A stretch of 64,000 nucleotides of DNA from Phialophora verrucosa (Eukaryota > Ascomycota > Eurotiomycetes > Chaetothyriales > Herpotrichiellaceae). Position 1 is the first letter of the stretch. The number at the start of each line of letters is the position of its first letter. The translations under genes and the position numbers were made by a program. Of the stretch, positions 1 through 11,093 are shown in pieces. The DNA lies in the NCBI GenBank assembly GCA_002099365.1, contig MSED01000009.1, positions 806,001-870,000 of the forward strand, read 5' to 3'. The notes under the pieces are model-generated. The model searched no databases, had not been told where the DNA came from, and saw only the letters and a list, made by a program, of their open reading frames with translations.

Positions 1-1166
1 GACTCCGGCGTATTGTCAGGTCATATGTGCAAGATTGGTACGGCCTTCAATTCGTGGATCAGCGACTTTGTGATAGCTCAAGTGCGGTAATTGTTGAGGA
101 GGAAGACCTGGAGCCCTTGTTAAAGAGACTGGCGACAACCCCTGGACGGCGTCCCCCTCTGGTGGTGATGTGCTCTGTTTTCTCAAGGCATAGTGCTGCG
201 TTGGTACAATCACTGGAAACACGGATATGTAGTGCCGTCGAATTCGTGTCGGAACCTTGTGGACCACACAAGCTGGCTCGCAGTATACGACTCGCGCTCG
301 AGAGGCAAACGGACCTCAGGACACAGTTCTCGCGGGCTTTGGACCAAAAGGTCAGCTTGCCGGTGGTTGAAACAGATCATTCCCCCACTGTGCCCGGCTC
401 AGAATCAATGACGGAACAAATGGCAGAGTTGGACCTCAATTTGCCAGGCGAAACCGAGGACGCAAAGGTCGTTCAGGCGACCGAGACATTTGCTGCATCA
501 CAAGCGAGCCATAACGCACAAATGGCACTCCATGATCCTATCATGGCTTTGCGGACCCCTAGGAATCATGTGAGCGAGGGCGATGCCTTTCCCTTTCCAA
601 TGCACGCCCAGGAAGACTCGAGAATGCGTCGTGAGAGCGACCGAAGGCTAAGCCCCCTCGAAAACCTAAGTGACGGAGTCACTCCCAGGTCGGAATCTCT
701 GGGTAATTCGCAATCTCCAATGCCGAAACCCGCTCTGAACAAGACCGATCCCCGCGTTCTACTCGTCGACGATAACAAAATCAACCTGAGGTTACTTGAG
801 ACGTTTCTGAAGAACAAACGGAGATATGGCACCGTCGAACAAGCCGAAAATGGCCAGCAAGCGGTGGACGCGGTGAAAGCAGCCAAAGAACCCTTCGATA
901 TTATTTTCATGGATATATCAATGCCTGTCATGGATGGCTTCGAAGCAACTCGCTCTATCCGCGAACTTGAGGATGGGAATGGCACCAAGCCTGGCGCAAT
1001 GATTATTGCTTTGACTGGACTCGCAAGCGCTAGGGACCAAGGCGAGGTGTTCAACAGTGGATGCGATATATATATGACAAAGCCCGTGAGCTTCAAAGAA
1101 GTGGGCAAGCTCCTGAATAACTGGGAAGCCCATCGAAACAATAACGCGACGTCCGGACCAGACTGA
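1..1166 (+). CDS. Hybrid sensor histidine kinase, C-terminal receiver part (5' truncated by window)
   Basis: The frame is open from the left edge of the window, so only the C-terminal part of the gene is present; the true start lies upstream. The last 120 or so residues form a response-regulator receiver domain. I see the acidic pair in LLVDDNKIN, the phospho-acceptor Asp in IFMDISMP, the conserved Thr/Ser in IALTG and the Lys in YMTKP. Before it lies a low-complexity linker and a degraded receiver-like segment. This layout (kinase, linker, REC at the C-terminus) is typical of fungal hybrid histidine kinases, which pass phosphate from His to the receiver Asp and then to an HPt protein. The kinase core is not in view, so the class cannot be named. 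The stop is TGA at 1164-1166. Confidence 0.85.
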   Translation, partial: LRRIVRSYVQDWYGLQFVDQRLCDSSSAVIVEEEDLEPLLKRLATTPGRRPPLVVMCSVFSRHSAALVQSLETRICSAVEFVSEPCGPHKLARSIRLALERQTDLRTQFSRALDQKVSLPVVETDHSPTVPGSESMTEQMAELDLNLPGETEDAKVVQATETFAASQASHNAQMALHDPIMALRTPRNHVSEGDAFPFPMHAQEDSRMRRESDRRLSPLENLSDGVTPRSESLGNSQSPMPKPALNKTDPRVLLVDDNKINLRLLETFLKNKRRYGTVEQAENGQQAVDAVKAAKEPFDIIFMDISMPVMDGFEATRSIRELEDGNGTKPGAMIIALTGLASARDQGEVFNSGCDIYMTKPVSFKEVGKLLNNWEAHRNNNATSGPD

Positions 1167-2944
1167 AAGCTAACGCGACGGGAAAACACACTGGGTCTCA
1201 CCTAAGACCCTTTACCACGACCTAAAGACCTCTCAAGGTATCTGATACGAGGTGGCCATCAGCCGCGTGGGCAGGTCAAAGATCGCCAACGGCGCATATC
1301 TTTAAAGACCACCGAGCTATCAGCTATACTGTGGGTATGGAAGTTGCACCACTTCTGAGAAGTCTCTGTGTCGGCGACCGTGCCGTGTAGACTCAGTTTC
1401 GTGGAGCACAACTACAGCGTAGGTTTTCCGAACTAGCACGCTTCGCTTACAGTCAGACACTCGAGCAGATTGCGTTGCGATATGGTTTGATGTTTGCTAG
1501 ATCACGATGTACATGGGTTCCTGGGAGGAGGAGAATTTACATGATGGCGCTAGATGATACCCGACGAAGCTCCATGCATGATTGCCTGGAGCAGAGAAGC
1601 CTTGACACGAATATACAGTATAATCAAGGACGCTTGTCCGAACTTGAACATTACAATTTTTCGTTCGTGCCCGAATCGGTCACGTCGTACTGTAGCCCCC
1701 TCGCTCCCTCCAATCGAGCCTTGCCAAACACTCAAGCGATGCCTCTCCTCTCAGCTCAGCATGAACAGCCGCTCCCAAACCCAAATCCAAACCATGGTTC
1801 CATCACGCGACGATCTCGGCCCGATGCTCATATCACCAGGCCCGAGAATGGAGTAGTTGTATGACCTGCCCAGACGGTCGGGAGGCACGAGGCAAGCCGG
1901 CTCTACCGGTTACGATAACTCTAGAGAAATTGGGGAAAAGGGCCCTTCGCTACTTAGCATGGGCGAAAGATAGTCAAGATGTCGCAAGGAAGGGGAGGGG
2001 TTCTTCCGTGCTCGGTCATTCTGCCAACAACGCAAATTCTTCATTCTCATCTATCACATAGCCTAGATGGAAGTCAACGAGATTACATGCTTTCTCCGGA
2101 TAATAGGATCCATGGGCCGCTTGGATTATTCCAACTTCAGCATCCAAGATCCGCGTCGCAACCTGGCGTAGGAATGTCTGACCTACAGAATCTCCTGCTG
2201 GAAGATCTCAGTGACAGCCGGCTGGGACAACGGAGAACGATATGAATAGGTCGCAGCAGCAACCACAACCACAACCACAACCACAATAGCTGTCAGGGCT
2301 TCAAATTGGGGAAGTTGATAGGGCTGGAAAGACAAGGCGAACGATCAGTCTTGCCACGTCGGGGACGCATTTTTCCATATCAGTCCGTGAGCTACTTCCC
2401 CGAATGTCACAGGAACAGGAACAGATCAGCTCTAGACTCGTCGATCACCATAATCGTAAATACAGGGCACAGAGAAGCTTGAGCCTGAAGAATGACGAAA
2501 AGGAATAAGAGCAGCCTGACTCTTTAAGTCCATCAGCCATGGCGAAACATCGTCTTTCCGGCCTCCTGATCCCCCAAAATCATGCTTGGACATCAGCCGG
2601 CCTTGTTGTCCAGTTGAGATCTGCTCGCCGTAGACATGCTTCAACCGGTGCAGGGCTTTCTCCCCCCAGGGACGCAGTCATGGACAATCATGTTCGATGT
2701 ATAAACCGGCTTTTCACGCAACGTACCGATACGGACGCACGTCAACCAAGCTCTGAATAGCAAGTCGACCGCAGAGTTCGGAATGGAATGGAATGAAATG
2801 GATACCAGTGAAGGAAAGCTCGAATGTCGAGCTTCCTCATCCATGACGAGCATTTGATAAGTTACTCTTAGTTGTCTTTGTACATGTGCTCGTTTTACTC
2901 CCTGGACACGGAGTATTACTCCCCCTTCCCCCACCGTTCATCGG
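1167..2944. other. Intergenic, no gene recognised
   Basis: Nothing in this stretch resembles a known protein on either strand. It holds one short hexanucleotide tandem repeat at 2261-2286 and several unsupported short frames. Confidence 0.6.
2261..2286. repeat. AACCAC hexanucleotide tandem repeat, about four copies
   Basis: Four consecutive copies of AACCAC are directly visible. This is an ordinary microsatellite in intergenic DNA. Confidence 0.9.
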
Positions 2945-3781
2945 TCAATCATCATCATATCCCAAGTCCATGTCCTGCTCGCCCCCATCATCCTCATGTT
3001 CATACCCGTGTCCATAAGCTTGTGGGCCGTGGTATGGGACAGACGAGTGTCCGGCACTTGATGGGTGTAGCGGATGAGAACTCGCCGGGTGCAGTGGATG
3101 AGAACTCGACGGGTGCAGTGGATGCGAAGTCGAGGGGTGCATTTGATGAGACGTCGAGCTGCTCGACGGATGCATCTGATGTGCCGTCGACGGTGGCGCA
3201 TGCGGTGACACATGAGCGCCAGGGAACGGCACATTCGGTCTCGCCGGCTGGTGATGAGGGCCAAAGTCCGCATCGTGGGACGGGTCGCCGGAGTCGAACC
3301 CGTCGCCGTTGCCCACGTGAGTGCCTGCCTGTTGCTGGATATGTTGCAATTCCAAGCGGAATGCCGAGATATTGTTGTCCAAGACCTGGATGCGGGCTTG
3401 ATGGTTGTCGTATTCTTCCTGGCTGGTCGTGTCGCCGAGCACCTCTTGTTCCTCCTCTCGAGATTGGATACACCTGTTATGTATCGATTTAGTCGAGGGC
3501 CGTGTGATGTTTGAAAAACCAGAAGGGGCGGTGGGGGTGAGATTTGATCCGGACGTTGGAAAACAAATGGGAAGTGAGTTGAGCTGCGCCGACAAGAACA
3601 GTTCTTCATTAGGCACGTACCACTGAGTCTCGTCTATCATGTTATGCAAGAACGATTCGAGCTCATGCAAGGGAGCTCCGTTCTGTTTCGCGGCGGCGTA
3701 TTGTCTGGCCCACTGCGTGATTTCTGCTTCCATTTTATGGTGGTTGTACGGTGCGTAGACATCATAGTCTATCGAATTCAT
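2945..3781 (-). CDS. Hypothetical protein with His-Pro-Ser repeat tail
   Basis: One open frame of 278 residues from an ATG at 3781. An earlier in-frame codon at 3811 is TTG, so I prefer the ATG. The N-terminal third is ordinary soluble sequence (ITQWARQYAAAKQNG, then LHELESFLHNMIDETQW), and a Gln-rich helical stretch follows around residues 150-170. The last 90 residues are low complexity: the unit SHPLHPSS, with variants, recurs about six times, then an acidic tail ends in LGYDDD. No family is recognised. The repeat and tail suggest a disordered region. An internal intron near residue 95-115 is possible because the middle segment is less convincing, but I see no good donor. Function unknown. 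Confidence 0.55.
   Translation of the reverse strand: MNSIDYDVYAPYNHHKMEAEITQWARQYAAAKQNGAPLHELESFLHNMIDETQWYVPNEELFLSAQLNSLPICFPTSGSNLTPTAPSGFSNITRPSTKSIHNRCIQSREEEQEVLGDTTSQEEYDNHQARIQVLDNNISAFRLELQHIQQQAGTHVGNGDGFDSGDPSHDADFGPHHQPARPNVPFPGAHVSPHAPPSTAHQMHPSSSSTSHQMHPSTSHPLHPSSSHPLHPASSHPLHPSSAGHSSVPYHGPQAYGHGYEHEDDGGEQDMDLGYDDD
3055..3185 (-). repeat. In-frame imperfect tandem repeat coding SHPLHPSS-type units
   Basis: On the plus strand, units like GATGAGAACTCGacGGGTGCAGTG recur in succession. They encode the His-Pro-Ser repeats of the protein at 2945-3781. Confidence 0.8.
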
Positions 3782-4393
3782 GGCGGCGGGCCAGAAAGTC
3801 GAAAGGACCAAGTGCCCTTGGAGTCACTCTGCAGCGGAGAAGCACGCAGGTATGCGGCAATAGAGATGACAATCTGATCTTCTGATGATGCGTCGTTCAC
3901 GAGATCCGCGCGGTAGCTGTCCTGGACTTTTGTAGTACTGATCAGTGCTCCGTAAACGACCAAGAGTCCAAGATGCTTGATTGATGCTGAAGCTTTTCTC
4001 TAACTTACACGCTCACCGTGTGCCGATTAAATACTTCAGATGGAAATGGGTGACTTGTGCTGCTGCTCTCTGCTTATGTCTTTCGGCCCCCAAAGAGAGG
4101 GAATGGCTTACAGTAAGGCGTCCCGGTTAGCAGTTGCAAGTCGATATAAATAACCAGACAGCCCATGCCCCGACTTGGCTAAAACGTGACAACAAGGACG
4201 AGGGCGGTTTAATAATACCATCCATGAATAGAGTCCGCAGATATACGAGAGGGGACCCCGATCGTGGTCACGGCCTCTCTTTCATGCTCTGGGGCTGAAA
4301 CCATGCTGGGTCTATTGTCTAACGGACGCCACATAGCTAGATGTCTCGAGTCGAGCCCCTTTGGGTCCTGCTGTTTTTTATTCCCTTCTCTTC
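3782..4393. other. Intergenic, no gene recognised
   Basis: Spacer between the 5' end of the hypothetical gene (2945-3781) and the 3' end of the MFS gene. No coding signal recognised. Confidence 0.6.
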
Positions 4394-5996
4394 TTAGGCG
4401 GTCGCGAAATCCAGACCCCCGGACCAGACCCTCAACCTCTTGCCAAAGAACTGCAAGAAGACGATCAAACAAAAGGCCACGGCGCAGATGGCGGCCTGGA
4501 TGCCGAAGCTGGTCTTGGTGCCCTGCGCGTTCGCCCACGTCACCTGGAAATACGAGATGATGAAGCCGCCGGTCGTGCGGCAGAAGTTGACCCACGCGGC
4601 CGTCTCGCCGGACGCCTCCGGGTACGAGTCGAGATTGTACGCGTTGAGACCGACCGTGGTGATCATGATGCCGAAGACGTAGAGGCCCCAGAACAGCGAC
4701 GTGACCATGTAGTGGTAGCCGTCTTCGAGGCAGAAGCCCAAACCCACCAGCCCGGCGAGGATGAAGGGCGTCGACACCCACATGGCGCGGAGGCGCACCT
4801 CGGGCTCGAAATGCCCGGCGTGTCTGCGGATGTAGCTGGCCGCGATGAAGTCGTGCAGCCAGTGGCCCGTGATCTCGCCGAGGAGGGCCGCCACAATGGG
4901 TGTGAAGTAGAAGTACCCGATCTGGAGGGGGCCGAAGTTGTACAGGGGCGTGAGAAAGATCGCGAGCGTGGTGTTGATCCCGACCACCCACGCAAACGTG
5001 AGGAGGTAATACAGGCACGAGAGGAAGACGGTGGGCTTGAGCGCCACTTTGACGGGCCGCATGCAGGCTTGCCCAAACGTGTTGCGCAGGTGGCGCGATT
5101 TCCACTGTGCGATGCCGAGGAGGCGAGAGACGTGGGTTCCTCGCGGAGGTTGCGAGGCCGCTGGGATGCGTCGGTCGTAGTATGTTTCTTGGGCGAAGAG
5201 GATGATCAGGACGAGGCAGAGGGCGGTCTGAAAAGCCAATCGGTCAGTTTTTTATCACCTCGTATGGAGCATTGACGGCACTTACCTCGGCGACGTAGAC
5301 CCAGAAGGGAACTTGCCATTTCTGGGTGCTGATGATAAAGGCCGCGAACAGGGGCCCAAAGTACGGCGATAGGATGATAAAGGCGGCCCAGATGTTGATC
5401 TTCCTGGCTCGCTCGTGGAAGAAGAACATGTCGAAGATGAACATCAGCCCGCCTCCCTGAGCGACGGTGCTGAAGAAGCCGTTCAAGATGCGCGCCGCCA
5501 TGAACGATTCGAAGCTTTGCGCCGCGGCGCACCAAATGGCTGTCGCGGTGGCGAGGACCATGAAGTAGAACAGCACAGGGAGACGGCCGAAGTAGGCGGA
5601 GAGTGCGACGACAATCACGCCCCCCGCGCCCAGCATGAAGACGTTGCCGACCTGTGAGTGATTGACGTGGTCGGGAGACATGTTCCATACGACGGACTGT
5701 GGGAGGAGTGTCACTGCTCCCGTTGCGCTGCCGTAGTCTGGGAGGAATGCGGTCATCGAGATGATGATGAGGATGAGGTGCTTCTTGAAGCGACTCCAAT
5801 TGAGCGGGTCGTTGGGGTCTGAAGACGGCTGAGGAAGAAGGATTGTGTGCCCGTCGGGAGCTCGTTTGAGGTTCGCATGCTCAGGGTCGCTCGCGTCGAT
5901 GATGTAGCCTTCAGCGTTCTTGAACTCGTGAAGGCCTTCGACGCTCTCCAACGCTGTGGGTTGCCCCAGCTCCTTGTCTTCAGCCATGAAGGTCAT
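4394..5996 (-). CDS. MFS transporter, DHA1-like
   Basis: Two exons, 5996-5286 and 5227-4394, separated by a 58-nt intron with a GTAAG donor and a CAG acceptor. The join is phase 0 and gives the continuous helix VYVAE/TALCLVLI. The protein is about 514 residues with 12 predicted membrane helices. It starts with a cytosolic N-terminus carrying the SDPNDPLNWSRFKK motif, common in fungal DHA1 drug/polyamine antiporters, followed by a first helix with SATGAVTLLPQ and a central loop FAQETYYDRR. It should act at the plasma membrane as a proton-coupled exporter or importer; the substrate is not readable. No specific functional partner is evident nearby. Family assignment is good, subfamily is inferred from the N-terminal motif. 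Confidence 0.88.
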
Positions 5997-6840
5997 ACTA
6001 TGGGTTGGCGGGTAGTCTTGTGCGATGGGTTGTGCGTATTCTGGGGATGCCGGGCAAGTATGTCCTTGATCTGACAGGAGGTGGGATGCTCTGCAGCTGG
6101 GGGAACGGGCTCTTCTTATCTAAAGGCGAAGACGCCCTTCCATGTGGAGTTGAATCCATCGTCTAGCCTGGTGCAGGATCCGCAAGGGCTCACGGTTGTT
6201 CGCGATTTGACATGGAGAAAAGTGTTTGAAGTGGAGAGTCTCCAGAAGTTCCCCGGATAGCTGGTCCAGAAGCAGGAATCGGGCAATACCCCACGATACC
6301 CCCTCGAGTTTCCCGGGTCTAGGGAGAGAAGCTTGAGACAAGACGGGATTATGGAGCATTGAATTAAGCGATCTCACTGGATCCCGTCGCTCTTCGAGTC
6401 CACAGAAGACGCATCCATTTGTGATTATCATCGGCAGAGGAGACGGTGGAGCGCTGGACGGCTTCCGACGGCATAGTCTGCTTGAGTAATACTGATGAAG
6501 CGGCAGCCTTTCTGGGTCTTGTGGTCAAGTCGTGGCGTAGAAGGCGTTTGATCTCGCTACGCTTCGCTCCTGGTTGATCGACTTCTGACTTAGCCTTTCC
6601 ACGCACCACGTGGAGTGTCACTCGTCTCGTGCGACACCGGGAGCGTAAAGCAAAAGGCAGTTCGCAGTTTTCTTAGCCGATAATCTTGGCTCTTCTTTCG
6701 TGAGGACGATGGGTGTTGTGCACAGCGACGATAACGATACTCTAACATCTTACCACCAAAGCGGAAACTTCAGTGAGAGAGCCCACGAATTGCACCATCG
6801 ACCTCACTCCCGCACTCTTTCGGCGCTCACGCCTGTAACC
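5997..6840. other. Intergenic, no gene recognised
   Basis: Upstream DNA of the MFS gene and downstream DNA of the aldo-keto reductase. No coding or RNA feature recognised. Confidence 0.6.
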
Positions 6841-7948
6841 TCATTCGTTCTCAAGCTCTGGGCTATCACCAAAACACATGGCCGCAAACGCGCCTGGATA
6901 ACGGGATCCCTTTGCACCACCGACAGCTTCAATGGCCTTCCTGATTCTTTCGTCGTCGTCTTTGGAGAAACCAACGTTGACTGCACCAGCATTCTCCTTT
7001 AGATACTTCACGTGCTTGGTGCCGGGAATTGGAATGAAGTCTGGTTGCTATGTCAGCATCGATGACTGATCCCAGGATGAGCCCCCGACGCAAAAGCAGG
7101 CCCCTGGTCAACTCACCATCACCTTGAGACAGAACCCATGCAAGCGCAACCTGGCCCGGCGAACATCCTTTCTCCGCCGCAACGGTCTCAAAGATCTGTA
7201 CGAGCTTGAGGTTCCCAGAGAAGTTCTCTTCCGAGAAACGAGGAAAAATGATGCGTCGGTCCAATGGGTCGAAGTCGGCTCGGCTCTTAATGGCGCCGGT
7301 CAAGAAGCCACGGCCCAGAGGGGAGTACACCACAATCTTGACGCCCAACTCTCGCGCTGTTTCCAGAAATTTGGTGTCGGGTGACTCAATCTCCAGAGCA
7401 AAGGGCGAGAATTCCATCTCCGCGGCCGCTATCTCGTGGACCGCGCAAGCCCTCCTCAACGTCCGAGCCGAACATTCAGAGAGGCCGAGGTGACGGATTT
7501 TGCCCTCGGCCTTCAGCTGAGCCATGGCCCTGACAGTGATTTCGATGGGCGTCTGAGCGTCGACTCGATGCTGAGAGTAGAGATCAATGCGATCTGTGTG
7601 CAGCCGCTCAAGACTGGCTTCGCAGGCTTGCTTCACGTAGTCCGGCTTGCCAGAGACTTGGGGTTTGCCGTCGACGACCCTGGGGCCAAATTTCGTGCAG
7701 AGGAATATCTCATCCCGGCGGCCGGTTTCCTTGAACCACCGGCCGATGAGCTCTTCGTTGACATGTGGTCCGTACGAGTCGGACGTCACCCAAAAGTTGA
7801 TCCCCAAGTCGGCCGCTTGGGTGAGAACCCTTAGACATTCTTCGTCGTTGTTGCCGGTCGAGACTGGAATGGACATGCCCATGCATCCTAAACCCATGGC
7901 CGAGACAAGGCTGTCTCCAATCCTACGTTGAGCCAACTTTGCGGCCAT
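6841..7948 (-). CDS. Aldo-keto reductase family protein, catalytic Asp replaced by Val
   Basis: Exons 7948-7117 and 7040-6841, intron 76 nt (GTGAGT donor, CCAG acceptor). The join gives QGDD/FIPIPGTKHVKYL, the normal NADPH-binding segment, so the model is solid. Length 343 residues. I start at the ATG at 7948 (MAAKLAQRR); the frame upstream has only TTG. It resembles fungal YakC/AKR13-type reductases with a TIM barrel that reduces aldehydes or ketones with NADPH. Of the AKR tetrad, Tyr59, Lys86 (LCTKFG) and His127 (YSQHRVD) are present. The expected Asp in the DTAxxYG motif is Val54 (codon GTG, motif VTSDSYG). Two base changes are needed from GAT/GAC, so a simple sequencing error is unlikely. 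Activity may be altered. Confidence 0.9.
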
Positions 7949-8873
7949 ATTGGAAAGAAAGTGGTTGATCAAGGCGAATGTTCTCGATGAGTTGCCTTGT
8001 CAGACTGATACGATTCTCTCTTGGGCATTGACACGCTATTATATATCTTTCCTTACCGAGATTGCCCGCCATCTGTCGATTCAATAAGGTCTCCGAAATC
8101 TGGCCGAGAGTCGAGAGACCAAGCATGTTGGCTCCAACAAGACCTCATGCGGTTAGAGATCTGATTGTCTCTTGAGCCGAGTATGGACGACCGCGGCGGA
8201 GGAGGTAAGAAAGGATATTGGAATGTCAATCCCACGTAGGCATTGGGCATGAGCGGAGCAGGGGGAGCAGCTGGAGAAGCCTTGTGGTAAAAGTGGAGGA
8301 CACGGAAAACCCGTTCGCGCATTGCTACAACGCTGTCGCATAGAACTCTCAGCGGTTCGACCTGTCCTCATTCATACACGGCATCTTCATGCTGCAGTGG
8401 CCTCATTCCATATCTCCGAGGAAGATGCATATGCAGGGTGTAAAGAAATACAGCCCTTAGGGGAGATGGTGGTGCGGCTTCATCGTCCTGAATCTCTTAT
8501 GTCCTAACTCCAGCTGCAAGGTCCGCTACGGGAGTCACTGATCTGTTTACTGCTCTGGACTGGGAGCGTTTGGAACATAGGAATAAAATCATCGTTCGGC
8601 TGCAGGGGAAGAGCACCACATGGCACACGACGAGAAGGCTCGAGGCATAAGAAGAACTTGGAAGAGACGACCCAGTTGATCTCGGCGCCGGCAAAACTTG
8701 GTTCCGGAATGACGGGCCCCTGTCGGAACAGCACGCTTGATTTGCCTTGCTCCCACTGTGTGTCGTGCTGCTATCGTAGAAGTGTAGACCGGCCACCTTC
8801 ATCATGCTCGAAGAACAATGGAAGCTATAACAGTCGGCTGCTGCGTGTTTCGTATGTGTAAACTTCAGCCAAG
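7949..8873. other. Divergent intergenic region, no gene recognised
   Basis: It lies between the 5' ends of the aldo-keto reductase (minus) and the amidohydrolase (plus), so it should hold both promoters. No specific motif recognised. Confidence 0.55.
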
Positions 8874-9857
8874 ATGCCATCTTTATGGTTGAAGGGCACG
8901 CATCGGCTGCCATCGCATCCTGTCCAGTGCCACTGGGCAGCAGCTCGCGGCTGTACCTCCCCGTCGTTGCACCGAGCGCAATCAACATTGTCTCGGCCGC
9001 TCCCCAAAGGCACATGGGACAGCCACATGCACGTCGTTGATCCAGGACGTTTCCCTCTTGCGGCACATGCGCAATATAAACCGCACCCGCACACACTGGC
9101 CGATGCGAGAGCATTCTACTCCCAGTTCGGCATCCAGAACATGGTGTTGGTGCAGCCGTCCATCTACGGGAACGACAACTCCTGTATGCTGGAGGCGCTT
9201 GAGGAACTGACGCCGAAGCATGGGCGCGCAGTGGTGGGCCTGGATCCGAAGACGATCGACTATGAGACGATGGAGAAGTGGCACGCCGCTGGCGTGCGAG
9301 GGGCAAGACTCAATCTTGTCAGCGTGGGAAGAGAACTCAACGAGGACGAGCTCCGCGCTGAGCTTCAGAGTTACGCCAGGGTGCTGAAGCCTTTCAAATG
9401 GGTGCTTCAGCTGTATATTCCATTGACATTGGCCATGTCACTTGTGAATATTGTTCCCGGCCTTGGAGTCAAGGTGTGTGTCGACCATTTCGGATCACCT
9501 GTCTTGCCCCAGCATTACGACCCGTCAGGAACGATATATCCGTACGACATGCAGGGTTTTGCCTCGCTGGTAAGTCTTCTTCAGGCTGGGAATACGTGGG
9601 TCAAGCTGTCGGCACCGTACCGTCTCTCGAAGGACCCGGAGATCAGAGACCTGCATTCAATCGGAAGGGAGTTGATCTTAAAGGGTGGAAATCGTGTTGT
9701 ATACGCCACAGACTGGCCCCATACACGGTTTGACAACATTGATTCGGTGCCTTTCATCGAGAAGTGTTTTGAATGGTGTGGCGGTGACGAAAATTCAATC
9801 GACAGGCTATTCCGTGTGAATGCCGAGGAGCTTTGGGACGTTACTGCGGACACATAA
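8874..9857 (+). CDS. Amidohydrolase-family (TIM-barrel metal hydrolase, LigI-like) protein
   Basis: Single exon, 327 residues. From residue 46 it matches the amidohydrolase-2 fold seen in 2-pyrone-4,6-dicarboxylate lactonase and related lactonases or decarboxylases. The metal-site HxH is His51-Met-His53 in GTWDSHMHVVDPG, followed by MVLVQPSIYGNDN, the VCVDHFG strand and VVYATDWPH near the C-terminus with the expected Asp. The 45 residues before the domain are poorly conserved in character (Arg/Pro/Ser-rich) and may be a targeting segment, or the true start may differ; no later Met precedes the HxH motif. It may hydrolyse a lactone or cyclic amide. Substrate unknown; no pathway partner is adjacent. 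Confidence 0.85.
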   Translation: MPSLWLKGTHRLPSHPVQCHWAAARGCTSPSLHRAQSTLSRPLPKGTWDSHMHVVDPGRFPLAAHAQYKPHPHTLADARAFYSQFGIQNMVLVQPSIYGNDNSCMLEALEELTPKHGRAVVGLDPKTIDYETMEKWHAAGVRGARLNLVSVGRELNEDELRAELQSYARVLKPFKWVLQLYIPLTLAMSLVNIVPGLGVKVCVDHFGSPVLPQHYDPSGTIYPYDMQGFASLVSLLQAGNTWVKLSAPYRLSKDPEIRDLHSIGRELILKGGNRVVYATDWPHTRFDNIDSVPFIEKCFEWCGGDENSIDRLFRVNAEELWDVTADT

Positions 9858-10420
9858 AGTCCATGTCAATTCTACAATCATTTGTCGCACTGTCAAGGTC
9901 CAAGAAGGCCCCGGGTGAGCCGTTGACATAGTTGCCTTTCTCGACTGAGTCCTGAAGGTGACGGTGTCGCCGGAGCCGTCTGCAGACAAGATGGCTTGAC
10001 GAATAAGTCATGGATTGGTTCATCAGCTAGCCCAACAGGACGCTCCCAAACATGGACAAAGCGCAGGAATGGATTACCGGGCTTCACTCGTTCCAAACAC
10101 GTCTGCTGGGTGCAAGGCCACTCAGATTATGAACTGGTGTGACTTTTCCCATGGTGGATGCTTATCCCGACCGGAAGAAGTATGAACGCGCGGAAAAGGA
10201 CAAAATTAGGCCGTAGAGTCATCGGGGGTTTGCGTTGATGAAATCCCCTGTGTCTGTGACCAATGATAATTGCTGGCGAGTACCTCATGTATGATCCGTG
10301 TAACGCCCAGCAGGAAAGACAGCAAACAGATATATACTCAATTTTGGCCAATAGTCAATGCCACGAGTTTCCCAGCTGACAGTTTCGCGGCCCAAGCATG
10401 TTGCTTCCCGAATCGCTCCA
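9858..10420. other. Convergent intergenic region, no gene recognised
   Basis: Spacer between the 3' ends of the amidohydrolase and the NPC2-like gene. Nothing supported. Confidence 0.55.
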
Positions 10421-11093
10421 CTACGACGGCCTGCTGAAGAAGACCGTGCTCTCCATACAAGTGATCTTCTCCTTGTCCACGGTGTTTACGTCGGCGAGGA
10501 CGGTGTACTTCCCGGGTGGCTGGGCACGATGTTAATGGCAGAACTTGGCGCAAGACAAGGTCAGAAGAACTCACTACTTGCTTGGGGATGTCGACCTCTT
10601 TCTTCAGTGTGAAGAGTCCCTCCTTCAGCGGACATGTTATATCGATCTTGGGAAGATTGTCGCAGAGGTCGGCTTCTTGCTTAATCAGTGTGATGAGGCC
10701 GTATTTGACCTGGAGGAAAACGGTGGCGCCCGGGTCAATGTCCTTGGAGAATGTGCCGTTGCCCGTGATTGTCAACTTCTGTCCTCTAGAGTCACGGTCA
10801 GATCGGGTATTGCATAGATTTAGGAGGAGGCACGTACGGCACAGGAGGATTGGGTGATAGGTCAACGTAGTCGACGGTCAGGATGTAGTCTTTTGGATCG
10901 GCGCAGAACTAGAACCCGTCAGAAACTAAGCTTGTAACATCCACCAAGAGCTGCTCACGTTCAATGGGTTCTTGCCAGGGACAGAAAACTTGTCCTCATC
11001 CACCATAGCATTCTGAGAACCACCGAATAGCGACCGCGAGGACACTGCCGATGCGGCGCTAAGTAGCGAGAGAAAGAGCGCTGTGATCTTCAT
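10421..11093 (-). CDS. NPC2: Phosphatidylglycerol/phosphatidylinositol transfer protein (NPC2/ML domain)
   Basis: Four exons: 11093-10959, 10908-10838, 10785-10575 and 10519-10421, with introns of 50, 52 and 55 nt. All joins keep frame and give 171 residues, the usual length of fungal NPC2-like proteins. Residues 1-16 or so are a signal peptide (MKITALFLSLLSAASA). The mature part is an ML-domain beta sandwich with the expected cysteines: FCADP, ADLCDN, DITCP and KITCME. The conserved end reads VPPGKYTVLADV. The protein should be soluble in the vacuole lumen or secreted and move sterols or phospholipids between membranes. At the third intron I used GTGAGT rather than the overlapping GTAGTG donor because it keeps the conserved Val before PPGKY. 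Confidence 0.93.

Noticed and set aside
4209..5275. Long overlapping frames on both strands across the MFS gene
   Set aside because: They are shadow frames of the GC-rich transporter exon; only the spliced MFS frame carries family motifs.
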